Shown: positions 59,520 to 64,000 of the stretch, piece after piece
How positions within the stretch are numbered: position 1 is the first letter of the stretch
Layout: each line of letters opens with the position of its first letter
DNA from: Chloroflexota bacterium
GTDB taxonomy: Bacteria > Chloroflexota > Dehalococcoidia > Lucifugimonadales > JACPQL01
DNA length: 64,000 nucleotides
Assembly (NCBI GenBank): GCA_016190445.1
Contig: JACPQL010000041.1
Coordinates: 1-64,000 of the forward strand
Reading direction: 5' to 3'
The notes under the pieces: generated by a model
Databases searched by the model: none
What the model was told of the DNA's origin: nothing
What the model saw: the letters and a program-made list of their open reading frames with translations, nothing else
Program-made: the position numbers and the translations under genes

Positions 59520-62126
59520 CTACGGAACGAGCGAGCCCTTCTTGTTGGCGAAGAGCCACCAGCCCTCGCCGCTCTTCACCTGGGCTGCCACGTTGGTTGG
59601 GATCACCTTTACCCACTGGTTGGTGGCGGCGTCGTAGCGGTATGCCACCGCCCAGTCCACGCTGGCGAAGTAAGTCGTGGAGGTGATGGCCGTGCCGACG
59701 ATGCCGAGCTGGAGGTCAGCCACGGGCACCAGGTTCCACCCGGCGATGACCGGGATGGAGGGCGGCACCGTGGAGAAGGCCCGTGCCGCCAGGACCGTCT
59801 GGATGGGATCGAAGTTGGTGGTCTCGATCCAGTAGGCGTGGTTGCCGTCAATGGTGGTCAGCGTGCCGCTGAGTTGGCCAGCGGCGTCACGGGTGGCCAC
59901 CAGCCACGGCCCTGCCGGGTCATTGGGGTCGTAGGTCAGGGCCGTCTTGACGGCGGCGTTGGAGCCCACCACGTCGTTGATGGCCGTGCTCACCGGGTCG
60001 CCGGGGAAGGAGACCAGGTTGAAGCCCGGCACCAGTGCTACCTTGTGGGCTGACCGCGCCACCACCTCGAACTCGAAGGTCAGGGTGGAGGCCGTCTCGT
60101 TGCCCACCGCGTCCTTCGCCGTTACCTCCACCTTGTGCTTGCCGAGCGCGAGGTTGGCGGTGGCGATCTGGAAGGAGTTGTCGTCCACCGTGCCCGCCTG
60201 GCTCAGGACATCGGCGCCGTCGAGCTTCACGGACAGGAGCGTCACCTTGTTGTGGGAGTCAATCTCTATCTTCGTCTCGCCCGACGTCACGCTGTCAACG
60301 CTGCTCGCGCCGGTGATGTTGTACTCCAGCCCCTCATTGTCGAAGTCCATGCGGACGAAGGGGCTCTGGCTCTCGGTCTTGTTGGTGCTGCCGACCTGCA
60401 CCGGGTTCAGCTTGAATATGGTGGCTATGTCAACGACGCCACCATTGAACTGGTTGTCGAACTCGAACAGGATCAGCTTGGCAGGGTCCACAAAGGTGTT
60501 CACGGTTGTGCCGGAACCGGCAGTGCCCACATTGGCTCCCGCCTTGTCGGTGCCGGTCACGAACACGTTCGCCAGCCGGGGGAGATTCGGGCCATCGGCG
60601 AACTTGCGCGTCACCTCCCACGGGCCTGCGGTGCTGGTGCCGCCGGCGGCGACGCTCGCCACTACGGGCGCCTCGACTGCGCCTATCTGTACACCAGGCT
60701 TCACTACGACGCTGCTGACCGTGGCGCTGGTGCCGGAGGTCGCCAGGGTGCTGAAGGTCACCGTGGGCGGCCCGGTCAGCTCCTCGTTGGAGGTGATGGT
60801 GAGGGTGGCCTTGGCCGTGGTCTTGCCCGAGACGACAGGCCGCGAGGAGGCCTCACCCACTATGCTGACGCTGAGCGTGGGCTTGAGCTTGTCCGAGGCC
60901 GTGATAGCTTTGATTACCGCAGGGTTCCCGGCCTTGTCGGTGATGATGCCCACCACCGCCACCTGGGGCTTGCTGGCAGGGGCGAGGTCCGCACCTAGGG
61001 TCAGGAACACCACGTTGCGGGTCTCCTTGTTGTAGGAGGCGTCCGTGTCCGCCGCCTTCAGGTTGGGGAACACGAAGGTTGACACCGTGTTGCCTTCCAC
61101 CGTGAAGGCACCGGCGAAGAGGCTGGCGCTGTCCAGCAGGTCGGCGGTCGGGCCGCACGTGCCGGCCTGGCCCGCACTCTCTCCGGTGAACTCGAGCTTG
61201 ACGCTCTTCTTGTCGGTCTTCTCCTTCTTCCCGGCGGCGTCCCAGCCTATGCCGGTGGAGGCTGCCGCAACGCAAGGCTTCGTGGCGTCCACAGTTATCT
61301 TGTGCTTCTCGAACACAGCAGCAGTGGCGGTGTCACTGTCGCTGGTGGTCGCGTTGCCCGCCTTGTCCTTGGCAATCACCTGCCAGGTGTGGTCGCCCTC
61401 GGTCAGGAGGTCCACCTGGAGAGTGAAGCTGAAGCCATCGGTGACGGGCAGCCACGTGGCCAGGAGCGACTTGTCCACCTGGGCCCCGCCTGAGGGCCCA
61501 ACCAAGATCTGGATGTCCACGGTGGAGCCGTTCGCGGCTTTGAGCGGCTCGTTGGTCACGCCGTTGCCGTCCACGTCGTTCTTGTCGCTGGCGATGCTGG
61601 AGGCCGTGTCGGTGATCTGGCCGGTAAGGGCCACCGTGGTGCCCTTCTGGAGGAAGCCGGTGGCCGGGGCCATGCTGGCGACGGTGGGGCCCTTCGCGTC
61701 CACAGTCAGGGCCTTGACGTTGCCGAGGGCGCTCACGTTGAGGGTGTCGCCGTCAATAGCGGCGATAGTGATCGTGACACCCGCCCCGACGCTGAACTTG
61801 CCGCGCACCGTGTTGGCGGCGATGTTTGGCAGCGGCACGCTGACGCTGGTGCCGCTCCGGAGGTTGGTCACCGTCGCGGTCTTCGCGGCGGCGGCGATGG
61901 TGTCATCCGCCAGGTTCACCTCCACCACGTTGTAGGCGGAGGTGGCGGCGGCGACATACTGGACGTTGCCCACCCGGGTGTCCTTTTCGCTGCCGCCAGC
62001 ATCCCCTACCTGCTGGACCTTCAAGCTGTAGGAGAGAAGGGCTGCCAGGACGGGCACTGCCGCCATGAGAGAGAGGACCAAAGCTAGGACTATGCCGGTT
62101 GCGATGAATCTGGTTCTGGATTTCAC
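59520..62126 (-). CDS. Large exported surface protein with Ig-like repeats
   Basis: 868 residues. Signal peptide 1-28 (GIVLALVLSLMAAVPVLA). Rich in Thr, Ser, Val, Ala and Asp, with repeated beta-strand units such as DKAGNATTSDS, ITDKAGNPAVIK and AKDAVGNETAST, typical of bacterial Ig-like domains. A Ca-binding-like loop, DKNDVDGNG, lies near residue 184. The C terminus has two GxNLVxxP-like units (VPGFNLVSFPGDP, AGWNLVPVADL), common in Chloroflexota surface proteins, and ends with AQVKSGEGWWLFANKKGSLVP. It has no LPXTG and no C-terminal helix. Likely an abundant cell-surface or S-layer-type protein: strong promoter, strong terminator, monocistronic. GTG start after AGAAGGGGGTAGG. Confidence 0.75.
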   Translation of the reverse strand: MKSRTRFIATGIVLALVLSLMAAVPVLAALLSYSLKVQQVGDAGGSEKDTRVGNVQYVAAATSAYNVVEVNLADDTIAAAAKTATVTNLRSGTSVSVPLPNIAANTVRGKFSVGAGVTITIAAIDGDTLNVSALGNVKALTVDAKGPTVASMAPATGFLQKGTTVALTGQITDTASSIASDKNDVDGNGVTNEPLKAANGSTVDIQILVGPSGGAQVDKSLLATWLPVTDGFSFTLQVDLLTEGDHTWQVIAKDKAGNATTSDSDTATAAVFEKHKITVDATKPCVAAASTGIGWDAAGKKEKTDKKSVKLEFTGESAGQAGTCGPTADLLDSASLFAGAFTVEGNTVSTFVFPNLKAADTDASYNKETRNVVFLTLGADLAPASKPQVAVVGIITDKAGNPAVIKAITASDKLKPTLSVSIVGEASSRPVVSGKTTAKATLTITSNEELTGPPTVTFSTLATSGTSATVSSVVVKPGVQIGAVEAPVVASVAAGGTSTAGPWEVTRKFADGPNLPRLANVFVTGTDKAGANVGTAGSGTTVNTFVDPAKLILFEFDNQFNGGVVDIATIFKLNPVQVGSTNKTESQSPFVRMDFDNEGLEYNITGASSVDSVTSGETKIEIDSHNKVTLLSVKLDGADVLSQAGTVDDNSFQIATANLALGKHKVEVTAKDAVGNETASTLTFEFEVVARSAHKVALVPGFNLVSFPGDPVSTAINDVVGSNAAVKTALTYDPNDPAGPWLVATRDAAGQLSGTLTTIDGNHAYWIETTNFDPIQTVLAARAFSTVPPSIPVIAGWNLVPVADLQLGIVGTAITSTTYFASVDWAVAYRYDAATNQWVKVIPTNVAAQVKSGEGWWLFANKKGSLVP

Positions 62127-62129
62127 TTC

Positions 62130-62186
62130 CTACCCCCTTCTTTGTGGTCCGAAGTTGCAAAGCCGCGCGGGGCCGGGAATCGTCAC
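62130..62186 (-). CDS. Possible 18-residue leader peptide before the surface protein gene
   Basis: GGAGGAGG, six bases, then GTG and MTIPGPARLCNFGPQRRG with a TAG stop 3 bp before the surface protein GTG. The stop overlaps that gene's ribosome site, so translation could be coupled. The same site also holds ATGTGA, a start-stop pair, one base upstream. Speculative. Confidence 0.3.
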   Translation of the reverse strand: MTIPGPARLCNFGPQRRG

Positions 62187-62302
62187 ATACGTCCTCCTCC
62201 CTCGGGGTCCCGGCGCAGGCGATGAGTGCGGGAGGGATCAGCTCGGGAGAGATACGGAGATGAGTGCATGGCCTGTGCCTCCTTGGCTGAAACCCGCGCC
62301 AA

Positions 62303-62331
62303 TATGTACAATACCCACGCAGCCTTGTCAA
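62303..62331 (-). promoter_or_regulatory. Strong sigma70-type promoter of the surface protein gene
   Basis: On the minus strand TTGACA, 17 bp, TACATA. The transcript leader would be about 165 nt and contains the possible leader peptide. I see nothing but short repeat fragments between 62332 and 62727. Confidence 0.75.
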
Positions 62332-62727
62332 GTGGCTGCCACACCAGCGCGTTTGCTCTCCGAGAAGAGCAAAGAACAAGGCAGGGGGCCTGCCGGCCGT
62401 TGGAACCCGCACCTCCCTGCCCAACCCGCTATATGGCAGCGTCCTGCTGCAATTCTTTGGGGACTATAGACGAAAGTCCCCTGCTTGTCAATAGCTTTGG
62501 CGGGTTCCACAGGGCCAATTCGGGACTTCTGCCAGAGTCGCGCACCATGGCCGCCCTGCTGCCTACACAAGATAACGTCGCTGGTCTCAGAACGTCAGGG
62601 GGGGCTGCCCGGAAGACCATCTGAAGACGCTTACCCCCATTCCAACCTTCCCCCTCTAGGGGGAAGGGGTGCAAATCGGCAGGCCCAGGACAGGCCTGTC
62701 GGACCATGAGCAGCAGGCCCAGCCATC

Positions 62728-63117
62728 TTACGCCCTGGGGGAGCGCCCGTGGAGCAGGCGGGCCAGCTCCCGGATAGCGGCATAGGCGTAGGGGATGTAC
62801 TCGTGGGGGGGCATCTCCAGTTGCTTGAGTTCGTCCACCTGGTCCATCCCGTCGGCGAACTCGCCCACCGGCGGGACGAGCTTGAGGGCGAGTTCGTAAA
62901 ACTCGGCATCCTGGCAGAGGACCACGCAGCCGCGCTCCTTGGGGATGAACCCCTCGGGGTCCACCTCCACTGCCTGGAGGGTGGTCATGCCAGCGAAGTT
63001 GGGGAATGGGTCCAGCCGTGCCGCCAGCGCCTGAAGGATACCTTGCATCTCCTCAGCGGTGCGCTGCATGGTGGCATCGGCCAGTGTGCGCAGGGTAAGA
63101 GGGTCAGCACGCTCCAT
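62728..63117 (-). CDS. Conserved protein of unknown function
   Basis: 129 residues from ATG 63117. DPLTLRTLADATMQRTAEEMQGILQALAARLDPFPNF, then DPEGFIPKERGCVVLCQDAEFYELALKLVPP, and PPHEYIPYAYAAIRELARLLHGR. Acidic, soluble, mixed alpha/beta. I do not recognise a family. GGGAGGTGAG precedes the ATG by about 12 bases; the longer track start is less likely. Isolated between repeats, transcribed alone. Confidence 0.6.
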   Translation of the reverse strand: MERADPLTLRTLADATMQRTAEEMQGILQALAARLDPFPNFAGMTTLQAVEVDPEGFIPKERGCVVLCQDAEFYELALKLVPPVGEFADGMDQVDELKQLEMPPHEYIPYAYAAIRELARLLHGRSPRA

Positions 63118-63197
63118 CAAATCTGGCTCACCTCCCGGGTGCTGGGGCTTGCCTGAAAAGTCCCTTTTCACATGAAGCTATCCCAAGTTTCGTGCAT

Positions 63198-63310
63198 GGG
63201 GGAGTGCAGAGGGGGGAAACCCCCTCTGCCGGGGTCTGGGGGTGTCCCCCAGATTGCACTTTTCTCCCCCACTCCCTTACCAAGGGAGCGGGGGACACAG
63301 GGGGTGAGGG
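63198..63310 (-). repeat. R3-type hairpin repeat, inverted copy
   Basis: Reverse complement of the CTCACCCCCTGT...CAAGGGAGCGGGGG unit of 23807 and 48850, with the same GGGGGTGTCCCCCAGA and GGAGCGGGGGACACAGGGGGTGAGGG ends. Followed by half of the 9694-type repeat (CAGATTCTTCCTCGCTGCGCTCGTCAGAATGACA, 63349-63382). Non-coding. Confidence 0.75.
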
Positions 63311-63467
63311 TTTTGGAACAGCTTCATGGCACCTTGCCCGCACCGCCCCAGATTCTTCCTCGCTGCGCTCGTCAGAATGACAGTTTTGAGGCAAAGCCCG
63401 GGTGCTGGTTAGCGGCAGCGTCCCCAGTGTAGAGTGGCCACGTCGCGGCGTCAACGCGGCCACGTCG

Positions 63468-63497
63468 TTGACACCCCCTTTCCTCTTCCCCTATCAT
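63468..63497 (+). promoter_or_regulatory. Consensus-like promoter of the tRNA cluster
   Basis: TTGACA, 18 bp, TATCAT, 48 bp before tRNA-Met. Confidence 0.8.
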
Positions 63498-63545
63498 AGC
63501 CTTGCGCCGGGCACGGGGAGGGCGTCTGGCCCCCACGTCCGGGAT

Positions 63546-63618
63546 GGCAACGTAGCTCAGTGGTTAGAGCGGGCGCTTCATAAGCGCTAGGTCACAGGTT
63601 CGAATCCTGTCGTTGCCA
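63546..63618 (+). tRNA. tRNA-Met(CAT) (elongator, or tRNA-Ile2)
   Basis: 73 nt without encoded CCA. Acceptor GGCAACG/CGTTGCC, anticodon stem GGCGC/GCGCT with loop TTCATAA (anticodon CAT). A G1-C72 pair excludes the initiator; tRNA-Ile with lysidine cannot be excluded. Confidence 0.93.
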
Positions 63619-63650
63619 TCATGCGAAGGTGGTTGACATCGAGTCCATCG

Positions 63651-63726
63651 GGGCGGTTAGCTCAGTGGTTAGAGCGCCTGCTTCACACGCAGGAGGTCAT
63701 AGGTTCAAGTCCTGTACCGCCCACCA
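63651..63726 (+). tRNA. tRNA-Val(CAC)
   Basis: 76 nt with encoded CCA. Acceptor GGGCGGT/ACCGCCC, anticodon stem CCTGC/GCAGG with loop TTCACAC (anticodon CAC), T loop GTTCAAGT. Confidence 0.95.
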
Positions 63727-63732
63727 TAGTGG

Positions 63733-63818
63733 GCCGAGGTGGCGGAACGGCAGACGCGCTACGTTCAGGGCGTAGTGCCCTCACGGGCGTGCGAGTTCAA
63801 ATCTCGCCCTCGGCACCA
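63733..63818 (+). tRNA. tRNA-Leu(CAG)
   Basis: 86-nt class II tRNA with encoded CCA. Acceptor GCCGAGG/CCTCGGC, anticodon stem CTACG/CGTAG with loop TTCAGGG (anticodon CAG), variable arm TGCCCTCACGGGCGT. Confidence 0.95.
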
Positions 63819-63839
63819 CCCACGCCAGCCAGCGACCCC

Positions 63840-63915
63840 GCGCTTGTAGCTCAAAGGACAGAGCGCAGCCCTGCGGAGGCTGAGGCTGCGGGTTCGAGCC
63901 CCGCCAAGCGCGCCA
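63840..63915 (+). tRNA. tRNA-Arg(GCG)
   Basis: 76 nt with encoded CCA. Acceptor GCGCTTG/CAAGCGC, anticodon stem CAGCC/GGCTG with loop CTGCGGA (anticodon GCG), T loop GTTCGAGC. The usual bacterial CGN reader is ACG (inosine); G34 here is unusual. Confidence 0.9.
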
Positions 63916-63942
63916 TTTCTTCCCGAAAACAGTGATTCAATC

Positions 63943-63976
63943 TGTAGGTCGTCCCGACAGGTCGGGATGCCCTACA
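63943..63976 (+). repeat. Palindromic repeat after the tRNA cluster
   Basis: TGTAGG...TCCCGAC-AG-GTCGGGA...CCTACA. One of the CCCGAC/GTCGGG palindromes seen in many gaps of this window. No T run, so probably not a terminator. Confidence 0.65.
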
Positions 63977-64000
63977 AGGGCCAAGCGCTATTCTTGGACC

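Noticed and set aside
62126-62300. Cyclic-di-GMP or other known riboswitch in the surface protein leader
   Set aside because: No match to the conserved cores I know; only the leader-peptide signals remain.

Overview
This is a GC-rich bacterial chromosome segment with dense, mostly housekeeping gene content. It carries a caa3-type cytochrome oxidase operon, a type IV pilin, dispersed intergenic repeats, an EF-P loop of the KMxxR kind and myo-inositol phospholipid genes. Together these suggest Chloroflexota, perhaps a Dehalococcoidia-like lineage. That placement is inference from gene style; no rRNA is present to test it.

Layout. 1-8 kb: a secreted subtilase and a multicopper oxidase on the minus strand, then three plus-strand catabolic-type genes (FAH-family hydrolase, alpha/beta-barrel protein, 3-hydroxyisobutyrate-dehydrogenase-like enzyme). 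8-16.5 kb: a PilM-PilN-like fusion, a type IV pilin with tandem palindromes upstream, an amidohydrolase, a NarL-type two-component pair and an ABC-2 exporter. 16.7-23.8 kb: a 59-residue membrane protein missing from the ORF track, divergent from a caa3 oxidase operon (subunits II, I, III, IV, CtaG, fused CtaA-CtaB). 23.8-24.5 kb: tandem and dispersed repeats. 24.5-26.8 kb: a minus-strand thiamine-diphosphate enzyme operon with one PYR-domain subunit and three PP-domain paralogues. 27-30 kb: inositol-phosphate synthase, a PimA-like glycosyltransferase and a CDP-alcohol phosphatidyltransferase, an apparent phosphoinositol-lipid cassette. 30-36.6 kb: CNNM/CorC protein, GlmU, two tRNA-Ser, DprA, TopA. 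36.8-38.3 kb: a lower-GC islet of four small overlapping genes of unknown role. 38.4-42.5 kb: Xer recombinase, AroQ, Xaa-Pro peptidase, EF-P and two small conserved proteins. 42.6-57 kb: PNPase/S15, a GuaB3-like protein, a carbamoyltransferase, Der, PlsY, GpsA, a LysE-type exporter, and the HrcA-DnaJ-PrmA-rhodanese operon. 57-63 kb: BioY, a metallo-hydrolase-fold protein, envelope proteins including an 868-residue surface protein. 63.5-64 kb: a four-gene tRNA cluster (Met, Val, Leu, Arg).

Promoters are unusually legible. Several have near-consensus -35/-10 boxes with 17-18 bp spacing, often with an extended TGC before the -10. Intergenic DNA is full of short palindromic and MITE-like repeats of several families. 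The items most worth following up are the four-gene islet, the divergent 59-residue protein at the oxidase operon, the pilin operator-like palindromes beside a NarL-type regulator, the PilM-PilN fusion and the triplicated thiamine-diphosphate subunit.
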